This document shows, piece after piece, positions 13,476 to 26,100 of a stretch of 64,000 nucleotides of DNA. Position 1 is the stretch's first letter, and each line of letters begins with the position of its first letter. A program made the translations under genes and the position numbers. The stretch covers positions 3,519,501 to 3,583,500 of the forward strand of contig CM067080.1 of the NCBI GenBank assembly GCA_033980235.1. The letters are read 5' to 3'. Below the pieces are notes generated by a model. The model was not told the origin of the DNA, ran no database searches, and was given only the letters and a program-made list of their open reading frames with translations. The DNA is from Diadema setosum (lineage: Eukaryota; Echinodermata; Echinoidea; Diadematoida; Diadematidae).

Positions 13476-13639
13476 CATAATTTTTTTGTATGCAGGGCCT
13501 GAGAGTTTTCTTTCTTGTTTGAATTGTTCTTGTTTTGTGTGAGCCTGCGTGTTATTTTGATTTTGTAATTTTGCATTTGTATTTTTATGTAATACTGTGT
13601 ATGTATATTTTTCACTTTTGTAAAATCATTTGTAATTCA

Positions 13640-13705
13640 GCCTCTGGCTGCGATCAATGATTTGTTGAAAAAAGGATACCATTAATAATAATAATAACAA
13701 TAATA
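13640..13705 (+). repeat. ATT-tailed short repeat end
   Basis: Unique-looking sequence ends in an (ATA/ATT)n tail, like the element ends at 22550 and 24757. It may be the 3' end of a SINE. Confidence 0.3.
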
Positions 13706-14143
13706 TAATGTAAAATTTTAAAAGTATAACGGAGTATGAGAAGTATCCACCAACATACACACAAGAAATGAATAAAATTTACACATTAAGGGCCTTCCTT
13801 ATCCGGTTTGAAAGAATGTATTTGAAAGAAATACGCCTGTCTAGATCCTTAAGATGGTGTACCCTTAGGGGAACGTTCACTGAAATACGTAGTTTGCCAT
13901 AATATATTCGCACCGGTTTGAGGACCGGTTATGGGAATTCCGTCACGATCACGTAACCAAGACATTGTTTCTTCTGAAAAAAAAAAGGAAAAAAAAATCT
14001 TTATGAGGAGTCGACTAAGGAGATACTACTAGTACATCCTTTATAAGACCGAGATCAAAACAAGACAAACTAGAGGCCTGTCATATTTTTTTTTATAAGT
14101 AAAACGAGAGAAAGAGATAAACTGAAAGAGGGAGAGAGAAACA

Positions 14144-14152
<9 letters not shown>

Positions 14153-14176
<24 letters not shown>
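14153..14176. repeat. CAGA microsatellite
   Basis: About six perfect CAGA units. A (CAA)n tract follows at 14281-14340. Confidence 0.95.
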
Positions 14177-14810
14177 AAGCAGTACACATTAATTTTGCAT
14201 AATGTTGATCCCAAATGGTAACCAAAAAGTGGGAAATATCGAAGTTCAAATATTGGCAAAGGCCAACATCATCTCTTATTTACAACAACAACAACAACAA
14301 CAACAACAATAAAAAAAACAACAACAACGACAACGACAACAAAAAAGACATACATACAGACAGACAGAAATACAATAAACGCTCTTCAGACAGAACATGA
14401 GAAGTTCTCGCTAAGAAAATCCAATTCTATGTAGGGTTTTCGACTTCTAAATCGTTTGTTAGTATTCAACTGAATTACTGGAAATATATTATTCCCGTGT
14501 TGACATTGTTGACATGCTCATGGAGTGGGGAAAAACAAAACAAGAACAAACAAAAAAGGCCCGTTTGGGAAAAGGGAATGGGGCGCCATCTGCAGTTTGA
14601 TACCTTATAGTTTGTAACTACTGTTTCCTCACGCCAAAGAGATTGCTCACGCCCACGGCACAATCCTTGTGTTCACCGGTGTTCACGCACACTTTTAATT
14701 TTGTGCTGACGACTCTACAATTTACGAAGATTTTATAGTTCAAGTTCCTGATCATTAAGGTTTGTGCATTGAAAGGTCATAATGAATTGATAATAAAAAA
14801 AAAGTATTAG

Positions 14811-14904
14811 TAGCTCAGCAGCTTTTATCCTCCCTCTGAAATAGCTCAGCAGCTTTTATCCTCCCTCTGAAATAGCTCAGCAGCTTTTATCCTTCCTCTG
14901 AAAT
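14811..14904. repeat. 31-bp tandem repeat, three copies
   Basis: The unit begins TAGCTCAGCAGCTTTTATCC and recurs at 14811, 14842 and 14873 with a single clear substitution (CTCC to CTTC in copy 3), which suggests a recent duplication. Confidence 0.95.
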
Positions 14905-15305
14905 GTCATTACATGTATTTATTAAATTAATCAGTAAGGGGATAGTGTTCTTGTTTAATGCATTAAAAAAAAACATCGAATATTGTGTATAGGGGAAGCC
15001 TGTTGAAGAATAATTATTGTGAGGTTCTTGTATCATCATTTAGATTTGTGTGATAGTTTGTCCGCCGTCCTTGGGTGAGTTCAGGTTGTCATTAATCTGC
15101 TTTGCATTCACTTGATTAGTTTCATGCTCTATCGACCTCAATTTGAAAGTGGAAATGATACTTCTTTTTATCATTACACATAAGTCTCAAGAATATAGAT
15201 AGCACAGTGGTGTCAATTAAATCATCAGCTTCTTCCGAAGACTCGATATCAAGTTAATCATTATTGTTGTTATTATGTTATTATTGTTATCGTTAATTCG
15301 ATTGG

Positions 15306-15525
15306 TATTTAATTCAGTTCAGTTCAATTCAATTCAATTCAAAATGATTTTATTGTCGTGTTGCTGGCATTGCCATAGCTCGTTTCTTTCTCCGTCTGTC
15401 TCATCGGAGGTATACTTTACTAAACGAGCTCGCCTAGTCCTCCTCGGCATCCATCTATAATCTATATTATTATCTATATTTATATATCTGTCTGTCTGTC
15501 TCTTTGTCTATTTATCTATCTATCC
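15306..15525. repeat. TTCAA and TCTG/TCTA microsatellites
   Basis: TTCAG/TTCAA pentamers at about 15310-15343 and TCTG/TCTA tetramers at about 15486-15525. Both lie within 600 bp upstream of the LETMD1 start codon. Confidence 0.85.
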
Positions 15526-15911
15526 ACCAGGTTACTATATCCTTATCTTACTCAGTTTTAAGGGCCTATTGTGTCTACTTAATAATATCCACTATCTCTG
15601 GGTATTTCCGTCATAGACAGTCGTAATTTGTTACGTCATTGATCACGGTCTTTGGTCTCTAATATTTTTCCAATCTCATAAACTCAATTCAAATTTAATT
15701 CATATGAATCAGCAAGGTAGTCTTTCCTTATTCCCCTGATTCCAAGTTTGACTTCTCAAAACGCGACAAAAACCTCGATAAATGCAGAATCGACTGCTCA
15801 GTTTGACACAGAACCGACACATTCCACGTACACGCCAGGCCTCGGATCTCATGTATTTAACTTGTTTTCGCCGTTAGCGGCGCCCTGTCTCAATCAAAAG
15901 TCACATCCATC

Positions 15912-16048
15912 ATGGCCGCGCCCTGCAGGACTGTTTCTGCTCAAATTTACCGCTTGTTTAAAGGCTGTCATCGTTATCTAGTGCCATATAAAACAACATC
16001 ATGTATACTTTCCAGAAGAGGAGGATACCAGAAGCTCCAAATTCGCCA
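15912..16048 (+). CDS. LETMD1: LETMD1 coding exon 1
   Basis: It encodes residues 1-45 plus two bases, from ATG (MAAPCRTVSA) to a strong GTGAGT donor at 16049. The peptide is basic and has no acidic residue, consistent with mitochondrial import. Confidence 0.85.
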
Positions 16049-19000
16049 GTGAGTGCGATTAGAACTCGTATTTTAGGGATGATTGCTTCAAACAAATCAG
16101 CATAAATCCAAACGAATAGTGTAGTCCCACTTACTAATATTTGTGAAGTAGACTAGAGATCTTATTCTTAACACTGTCAGTGTGTGTTACCGGAATTGTC
16201 TACAGTCTTGATCTAGAATACCTAGCAAGGTGTATCTGTATCGGTTAGGACTTCTCAAATGCGACTAGATGATGTTTAGAAAACCAGGGTTTTTGTTTGC
16301 TTGTTGTGTTTGGTTTGTTTGTTCGTTTGTTTTTTATGGCATGGGGAAAAAAAAAACTTGTCAGCTGTACGACTATTCTGAATCTAACACTGAACAGTTA
16401 GTGTAAATAGGCCTAAGATGACGTAATTTATTTACTTTACATAACTGCTAAGAAACATCCCTGAGAGAATACCTAATTTATTTATTTGTTTATTCATTTA
16501 TTTATTTATTCATTTACTCACTTATTTATTTATTCATTTAGGCCTACTCACTTATTTATTTATTTTGTTTTATTCATTATCATCAGAATTAGCCCGAATA
16601 GTATGTCTTGTATGCACCAGATTGCACAATTTACAGCTTAAAAATGGCAAATCAAGCTTCTTCTTGCAGTGGGAGGGGGCAACATTTCCTCATTTTAGTT
16701 TTACCACCCTGTTTTTTTTTACTTTCATTTTTGGTTGTTTCATTTTTTTTTTTTAAGTGAGAAAGATAGATAGAGAGGGGAGAGAGTTGCATGGGAGATG
16801 AGCAAGAAATCTGATGGTGTGGGAAATATGTATTGTATATGAAAATGACAGCAGTTGTGCTTTTTACCATGCATACGGTGATGGATAAAATCTGTATGAA
16901 ATACAGTGGACCCTATATTTATCAGCAGCCTGTGTTATGTTCACCAGTTTATTTGCTGTGCATTGGTATTGGTAGTAACTTTTGGGCTTCCAAGACTTTA
17001 TGTACATTTTAAATATTCATCTTCAGACTTCTTGTACAATCAAGACTGCTGAGTACATCATACAGAAGGTTTAAAACACCAGATGACTCGGCGACTTCAC
17101 CGGGAAAAGACAAGCCAGCAAAGCCTGGAATCCTAAAGAGGGCAGCTATAAAGACCCACCATGCCACCATCTGGCTTCTAAACCGGATCTCACCAAAGGC
17201 CAGAGTGTTCTATGAGCGTTTCATTGATGGTGAGTAGTGCATTTTACTATGGTAAAAAATTTGGGTTTTTTTGTTGTCAGTATTGTTTTCTTTTGTTGGT
17301 TGATCTCCAAAGTCCTGTCTGCATAGAGCTATCAATTTTCACTAGTAGCTTTTCTCTTTTCACGAATACCGGTATTCACAAACTACTAGAGATTCTGGAG
17401 CTTGAATTGGCAAATGTTAATGGACTGGCCCTCCTATACAAAATCATATTATCAGCAACAAATTTTGAATAAGTGGGCTCATTATAAATTGATGTGACAA
17501 CTTATCTTAGTACTTATGTAACACTGTTTGTAGAGCAGTATTGATTTGTGTGATCAATTTGATACCACTGTATCTCTTGATATGGACAACTCAAATATAA
17601 AATCAGTCAATGAGTGATTGAAATTAAATAAACAAACAATGTTTCACATCTTGTTTCTAAGCTTGGACACAGGTTGATGTAGGATTGACATTTTACAATA
17701 AGTAGTCCCTGTTGCCACATTAAGATTTTATGATTTGATTTTACTCCAAGTACTATCACTTGCCTGCTTTGCCACTCTGAATTGACTGCATTGTATTTAT
17801 CCTCCAAAGGTGCTACAAGCTTCATGCAAGACTTCCGTTATGTCTACTCACTCAACAAGAGATTAAAAGACAAAGAGGTTTCTCTAGAAGATCTCAGTTG
17901 GGAGGACCTGTACAAGAAACTGCAGGTATGTCATAAAGTAACCCATAAAAGAAAAGAAATAATTCTAAGTCACAGGTTTCTGTGATGGACAGCTTCATTC
18001 ATGAATAAGTAAATAACATCAGCAATGTGTGCTGCCTGTAAGGCTTGCTAATGACCTGGAATGATCTTTTGGTACTGGTACAGTATTATATAGAGATAAC
18101 ATATTTTGAGTTCATCCAAACATATTAAACTTTGTGCTAAGTCCTGTTCTTTTCATAAGTGGCTGATCATTGTCTTTATGTTTGATAAGATGTTTTGCCT
18201 GTTTGGGTGCAAAGTCATTGAATATCAGTAACATTTTCATTTGGTCAAATGATATGCACTACTAGTACTCTGGGAACACAGACAAAATGAAATATATAAT
18301 TAGAAGAAGAAGAAAAAAAGGATAACTAAATATGTAGTCAACTAAAGTACCGGACCTACATCAATAAAAGAATCCTTATATCTAATGTGACATTTAACTT
18401 GTATTTCTTACATGTGCTTTTTTTTTTTTTTTTCTGGCTTGGTGCTTCCAAGTACTACATCTAGTGTATTTTATAGTTTGCTGTGGATACCTTTGCTACA
18501 TTAAGATACAACTGCTTTTTATTATGCCTCCGCCACAAAGTGGTGCCGGAGGCATTATGTTTTCGGGTTGTCCGTCCGTCCGTACGTACGTCCGTACGTC
18601 CGTACGACCGTACGCCCGTCCGTCCGTCCGCATTCGTTTATGCGATAACTTGAGAAATATTGACTGGAATTTTACCAAACTTGGTCCAAGTATAAAGTAT
18701 GATGGGGCAATTACTTGATTAGATTTGGGGTGAAATCGGCCAAAGGTCAAAGGTCAAGGTCAAATCATGAAATTGTATCCGTTTACGTGATAACTCAAGA
18801 CTGGATTGAGCAAATTTCACCAAACTTTGTCTGAGGATGATGTATGATGGGACAATTACATGTTATTTTTTTTTTTTGTGAAATCGGACAGAGGTCAAAG
18901 GTCAAAGATCAAGGTCAAATCCTAAAATTTATCTGTTTACGTGATAACTCAAGACTGGATGAAGTAGCTTTCACCAAACTTGGTCCAAGGATGATGTATG

Positions 19001-20072
19001 ATGGGGCAATTAGTTGAGGAGATTTTAGTGACATTGGCAAGAGGTCAAAGGTCAAAAGGTCAAGGTCAAATGCTAAAAATGTTGCTATATGTTGCTATAT
19101 TGCTATGCAATGCCCAAAGGTATTTTATTGAAACTTAGTGTAGACATGTACTACTGTGTAAAGATTCTCCAGAGAGAGTTTTATGTCATAAGGTTAAAGG
19201 TCAAAAGGTCAAAGGTTAGGTGAAAATGTTGCAATTTCCCTTTTCTCGCAAATGGTTTAATGTATCTTCATAGAACTTGGTACATATGCATGTACTGACT
19301 GGCAGGGATTATCTAGGGAATTTAGGGGTCATGGGTCAGTATGTAGTCAGGGGTCAAAGGTCAAGGTCAACTCCTCAAAATTTTACTGTTTCCCTCATAT
19401 ACTAGTGTATATTCAATGCTTGCATTATTAGTTTTAAAACTTAATATATTATTGTATTACCTAATGGAGATTCTCCAGGAAATTTCCAGAGGTCAAAGGT
19501 TAAGGATCAAAGGTCAGGTTTAAATGAAAAAAAAAAATCTATTTTGTACTGTAATTACACTCTTTCTTCATACCTTGAAAAGTACTCAATGCATAAACTT
19601 ATAACAGGGTCGGTCAGAAGTCAAGTAAAAATCCTCAATCCCCCAAATATGTGTACCTGCACTCTTAGACAATTATAGCAAACCCAGTTTGAGGAAAGTG
19701 AACATTCAATACATTTCTGACAAACCTGTCATATCAGTATTTTACCAGTTATGTGAAACTGTCATCACACATTGTGAAGACACTGTACTATACACCTATT
19801 GGGAGAATCATGCATTATGGTGGAGGTATCAGTCGCCATAGTGACATTTCTAGTTTAAAATGTGATTTTCAGGGTATTGGTACACTTTAACATAAATGCA
19901 CAGGAAGGATAGTACACTATTAGCACAATTCCTGCCATGGTGTCAATCTTATGGTAGTGCTCTGATCCAGCACCTTACAATGCAGCACATCTATATGAAG
20001 GTCTTAGTTTCACTTTATTCAGACTTCGGGAATTTGTGATGATGCATGCAAAGGAAACAAGCCAAATAGCTC

Positions 20073-20115
<43 letters not shown>

Positions 20116-23100
20116 TCCAACTCAATAAATTGTTGATGGCTTTGCAAGCTCTGTTTGATAGCCAACTGTATGTTTTCCATCTGAAGAGGGCTGCATACCT
20201 CTACAGAATTCATAATAACAAGAATGAGTCATTGAACTGTACATGTCTTTCAAGTATTGTTCAATGGTGTGATCTTTCTCCATTGGCTGGTTCAATCAAG
20301 TAGCATACTGTACACATGAATGTATGTCATTTATACATGCATAAAATTTGCTATTATGAATGACCGCAGATCTGACACCGTAACAGAATGCCTGATCACA
20401 TTTATATATTCATATATAATAATATATATATTCACATACATTGTATATATTCATATATTCATATAATCATATATTCATATATTCATATATTCATATATTC
20501 ATATAGTCCTACATGTAGTATGGACCTGTTGATCATTTGTGAATATTTGTAATTATTTGTAATTATACAGTTACAGACAAGCCTGATTTCACATAGACCA
20601 TGTACAAAGTACAGCCGGGCCAAAGGCGGGGCCTAAGGCCGGACCCAAGGCCACGGGCCTTAGCCCGGAACTAGGGGCCCAGAGCCCAAGTGGGCCCAGG
20701 CCCAGGGGCCCATAGCCCAAGTGGGCCCAGGCCCAGTGGCCCAGGGGCCCACGGGGCCCAAGGCCGGGCCGAGGCCAGGAGCCTAAGTGCTGGCCCAAGG
20801 CAGGGGGCCCAGCCAGGGGCCACCAGACTGAGACCACTAAGAGTACCAGTCATGACTTGCTGTGATAATGATGTGACAGGCCTGTGCATACACATATTAT
20901 GTAAATACACTGTACAGGGCTGTGCATATTATGTAAATACACTGTACACTAACTATACACAACCCAGTCGCTGTTTAAATCGCGACAGGGCTGCACCTGA
21001 GCAGCCCACAACACAGAGCAAACACAAAGCAAATTTTACGATTGCATTTAGTTTTGATACTTGACATCATTTTTTGTCACCTCAAATGCATCAAAGACAA
21101 TCTTTATTAACAGACTTCATACCGTACCTGTTTTCCTGGGGTTATTTGTGGGAATTCTCCGATCTGGGTACTATTCGCAAATCTAACAACATGTGAAAAT
21201 ATCAACTCCTGATCATGTAACGTGCATGTGTACATTTCTGTGTTCACTGCTGTATTCCATGAACATGAATTCAACAACTACTGTTATATCCTGTAATATG
21301 AGCTGCCAGGACAAAACTCACATACACTCTGATTCTGTATAGCAATCACTTTCAAAGCAATATATTGATACATTTCTGCCAGCTAAAAATTCTTTAATGT
21401 CGGTTCACCCATGTGAACGGGTACAGAAACTGAAGCCTAGGTGGTGGGCTAAGCAGAATTGCTGCTGTCCTTACAGTCCCACTCATATATGTTTTCATGT
21501 TAGTCTAATGCTAGTTTGTGGCAATAAGAGAATGTGCCAAGCAGTTTGCCAAGCAGGAATTCAGCTGGATGTCGAAAGTGATTAGCCATTCTGATACTTG
21601 AATTTAACAATACCATTTAACAATTCCATACCCCCTAAAACCCCAACCCTATCAAGTTTTTTAGAATTTCTGCTATCAAAACAATGATAGGATAATCTGC
21701 AGATAAAGTAGATTTTTTCTGTCACAAATCTGCTGTTACTGTGTTATTACCTCCGCCCAGGGGGAAGGTATGTTTTCGTTACCGTTGGTTTGTTTGTTTG
21801 TTTGTTTGTTTGTTTGTTAGTTAGTTTGTCTGTGTGCAAAATAACTCAAAAAGTAGGTAACGAATTTGGATGAAACTTGCAGGAAAGGTTTAGATTGATA
21901 CAAGTAACAGATTATCAAATTTTGGTAGTGATCTGAGAATTTTGGAGGAATTTATGAAGGATTTTTGATATTTTGGCAGGTAGGGTCAATGAACTTGGGA
22001 GTTCAGACTGCGCGTATTTGAGGTTTGCATGTGCGCACTAGTGTGTGCTCTAGTTTCTGCTAGGGCGAGGCGCGCCGTGCAGCTGAGGGTTTATGACGTA
22101 TCAAAGGCTTCTATATTGAGAAATTGGGCGACTTTCAGCACACAATGCTATAAGTATGTATGATTGGAAATCACTTCTAAGGAAGAATAAGATCAGTGGT
22201 GGAAATGAGCTGCATGCTTGGCGGAGGTCTGCGCTCTCAGAGTGCTTCTGTAGTTTTGAATGTCTTCCTCTGTGAAAAATGTGAAATCAATGAAAGGAAA
22301 AAATATGGTACCTGGTAAATATTAATAGCTGTGCACATTATTCACACATGTACTATACAATGTATGACAGTACGAGCATATATTCACTCACAAAAAAACA
22401 CTGATACATGTAAAGGAGTTAAAGAATCAGCAGACATAGTTTTACAAGATGTATTGCAGAGTTCAATTAGTATTAGTATTAGTATTATTATTATCATTAG
22501 TAGTAGTAGTAATAGTAGTAGAAGTAGCAATGATAATAATAATGATAATAGTGGCTACTTGTATAGCGCACAGGTCCGCTTTTTAGTGCTCATGGCGCTT
22601 CATAAATGAAAAGATAGATATAACACATGTTCAAGCATGACAACAGAGAAGAAAATGGCAAACAACAACAAAAACATACCAGATAAAGAATACAATTGTT
22701 CCGAACATTATAGACTGCAATTATAGTCCTCAGTGTGAGAGGAATAGGTAACGTTTTGAAGTTTGGATTTGAATGTTTCTGTAGATGACAATTATAGCTG
22801 TACACACAGAGAAAATATTCCAGTTAAAGAGGAACGTAGTCATACAAAGTGTATGTATTTCACATTTTTCAGTATTTTTAATCTTTCATATCCATATGCA
22901 ATGGGCATAATGGACTCATTTGCATATCATTTGCATAATATGCTATCATGGGGTGTGAAAGTATGCCGAGTGTTGACATATAGGTCATCCACTCATTGTA
23001 TCCCACGAACAGAGTTCGGAGGATACTATGGATTTGGCCTCGTTGCGCCGAACTTAGTATATATGCTTGTTCCAATGGGCAGTGATTATTTGGGGAAGTT

Positions 23101-26100
23101 GGGGATCATGGTTCAAAGGTCAGGGGGTCAAAGGTCAAGGTTAACTTCTCAAAATATTACTACCTTCCTTATGGTTATGCAATGCCTGAAGGTTTTTTTT
23201 TTAAACTTGATGTATGCATGTATTACCCGATATATATTCTGTGGGAAGTTTCTTGCCAAAAGGTCAAAGGTCAAGTGAAAGTGTTGAATTGCACTTTTTC
23301 CTCCATATCTCAAAAGTAACTCAAGGTATCATAATGAAACTTACATATTTATGCATGTTCAACCTAACAGTGATTCTCTTTGGAACTGTGAGGTCAAAGG
23401 TCAAAGGCCAGATTTAGATAATACTATTTTCCCATTTGATACTGAAATTATACTTTTTCTCAATACCTTGAAAATTACTTAATGCATAAACTTATAAATG
23501 GGTCAAAAGTCAAGTAAAAATCATCAGTTCCCCAAATACCTGCACTCTAACATTTTTAATCATTCATCCAATTGAACCTAGTTCTAGGAAAGTGAACATT
23601 CAGCAAATTTGTGGCAAACCTGTCATTTTAATATTTTGCCAATTGTGTGAAACTGTCATCACACATTGTCAAGACATTGTACTATAGACCGATTAGGAGA
23701 ACCATGCATTATGGCGGAGGCATATCAGTCGCCGTAGCGATATATCTAGTTTTAGATATGAACTTTTTGTTTATACAAGTAAATGTTTTATTTTGTTTGT
23801 TTTCATGTGGATGGTCCCCTCCACTCTTTCTCCATGACAGATGAAGCAAGACATTGCAAAGGTTCTACCAGTCCTCGTCATAGTCAACATCCCATTTGTC
23901 TACTATGTTACTCTTCCAATTGTGTAAGTCTTGGAGTTGAGTAGACGTTCCATCAGCTTTTTGAGTACAAGGGACCATAATTGTGTCGATTCTGTACACC
24001 TGCAGTGCTCTTTTAGTTCTTTGTATTGCTATGTCCTGTCCATTTTTTGCATCGATTTGTGTTTCCTAAGACAAGAAACAAACAAACAAATAAACAAAAT
24101 GCAACTTGACTTTCAGTCAAGCCCTACCCAAGTGTGTGTGAGAAGTTTGTTGTTGTTTTTTTTTTATGGTTTTACATACACATTCATTTTATTAGTTCAC
24201 TGATCAGAGCTTATATACAATTAACTTGATCACCCCTATGTCTGAAGTTCTCGTTGTCCATCAGTAAGTGAATGGAAGAAACAAGGGTGGTATCTGTAAG
24301 TACCTTTATTGACGGGATGAAAGTTGTGGAGTCATAATTCTAGTGGAGTTTCTGCTGCATGTGCACCTACAATGATATGGAGGGGGGGGGGGGGGTAACA
24401 CTTCTTGTCTTTTAGATACATTCAGAAACATTGTTGTGTAGTTACATATTAGTTTTAGAGTCATGTATGGTGTATATGTGTACTGTTATGATCAGTGATG
24501 ATATCATCAGCCGTAACAGTTTACCATTCAGAACAAGATAGATATTTCTATAGATAGGCCTACTTAATTCCACTGCTAGTGATCTGACAAGTTTAAAGTC
24601 ATTGTTTGTTTGTTTGTTTCGCTTTGTACTTTCTCTGTATTGTTTTGTTTGGTTAATATAGTTGATTTCTTGTATTTTGCTGAAATTTTTGAAGCGCTTT
24701 GTGTCTGTTTAGAAAAAGCGCTATATAAATATTGGTTATTATTATTATTATTATTTTTCAATGAATTAAAGTGATCATTTCTATCAGCTGAATTGGTCTC
24801 TGGTTTTCACGAAAGAATTATTCCTGCACAGATTAGATCAGTATCTACCATTTCACTTTATTTTTCAAATAGACTATACTTTCAGCGCATTTTCCTCTCC
24901 GACCACTTCATCACTGCCGAGGATGTAGCGAGCAACCACGGGGAGCACCACAAGAGGAGGCGTGTCCTCTACCCTCAGATAATGAAGGCTCTCAGAAGAA
25001 GAGTGCTCAGAGCACCGACCTCGGAACAGACCAAGTCTCTGGCAGAGAGGATCAGTGAATCTCAGGTTAGCAAAGTCTTCTGCACCTAGTATATTTGTTT
25101 GAAAGGAGAGTATCAGCCTTAAAGGTACTGTTTACCATTGGGAGCAGTGATTTCAAAAATGTTTGTGTTGTCACATTTGATGCATGTGTAGGTCAGTTGT
25201 ATCTCAAGACATCCTAACATATAATAATTTAACAATAAAGCTTAAAATATAAGGAGATATCACTATTTTTCTCAATAAACCATAACTGTAGACAGTTTAT
25301 TCTACAAACAATTTCATTATAACTATTCTTCACATTTTGTATATTTAACAATACATAAGAATGATTATAGTGATTTGAAGTTTACATTAGTAGTTTTTAT
25401 GAATCCCTAACTCACATTTTAGAACTATTTTGATGCACTAAAGCTGGGTATTTTGTTTAATTTGCAAATGGTCATTAATGCCTTTAAACGGCATAAGGAA
25501 AATCAAGTGACGCATTGCACTATTTCTGCCGTATTGATCATTTTTATGAATTCACACCTCATCAGACTCAAGAGTTGCGTAATGCTCTTTAGATTATTCT
25601 TTATAACAAGGATTGATCACTTAGCATTTATATGATGTGAATCATACTATGTTTGCTAGAACGATACAATTTTGAAAGAAATTACACATTGATTTGTTCA
25701 TTCGTGTTCATTTAGGCTAGGAGGAAAATAGAAGAATACATATATGCGCAGCTTGTTTGTGATGGAATTATCAAATTGTTAGTCATTACTATCAATAATT
25801 CAAGGAGAAAACAAACTTATTGATATTGATGGCTTATGTAGGTGTTTATTATGTGTTGCTGTTGGTATGTTTTTCTTACCTGTAGTTTGCATTCTTCAAC
25901 ACACTTTTTGACTTCAGATTCTATGTATTTGAACTTAATACTTTTAAAGAGACATAGTATGGGGTACCTTTTTTCTGTTCACTTTTTCTTTTTCTTTTTC
26001 TGTTTTGTTTTGTTTTGTTTTTTGTTTTTGCTGATCACAAATGCTCTTCTGAGTACTAGCATTGCCAAATAGATCAGAGGGAAGCTCCTTTGATAACAGA

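Larger units (their letters stand above)
1..15911. other. Intergenic stretch with no recognised gene
   Basis: No segment shows a recognisable protein family, an exon chain or an RNA gene. Open frames here are short, low-complexity (Tyr/Ile from TA repeats, Thr/His from CA repeats) or lack family signal. What it holds is listed separately: microsatellites, homopolymer runs, a purine-rich array, a SINE-like unit, a fragment of a dispersed repeat and X-box-like motifs. The last part is presumably the LETMD1 promoter; no TATA box stands out. Confidence 0.6.

Noticed and set aside
24886..25065. Alternative start of LETMD1 exon 5 after the TTTCAG at 24885
   Set aside because: It breaks the frame from exon 4 with the GTAAGT donor and removes LYFQ, which aligns with the family.
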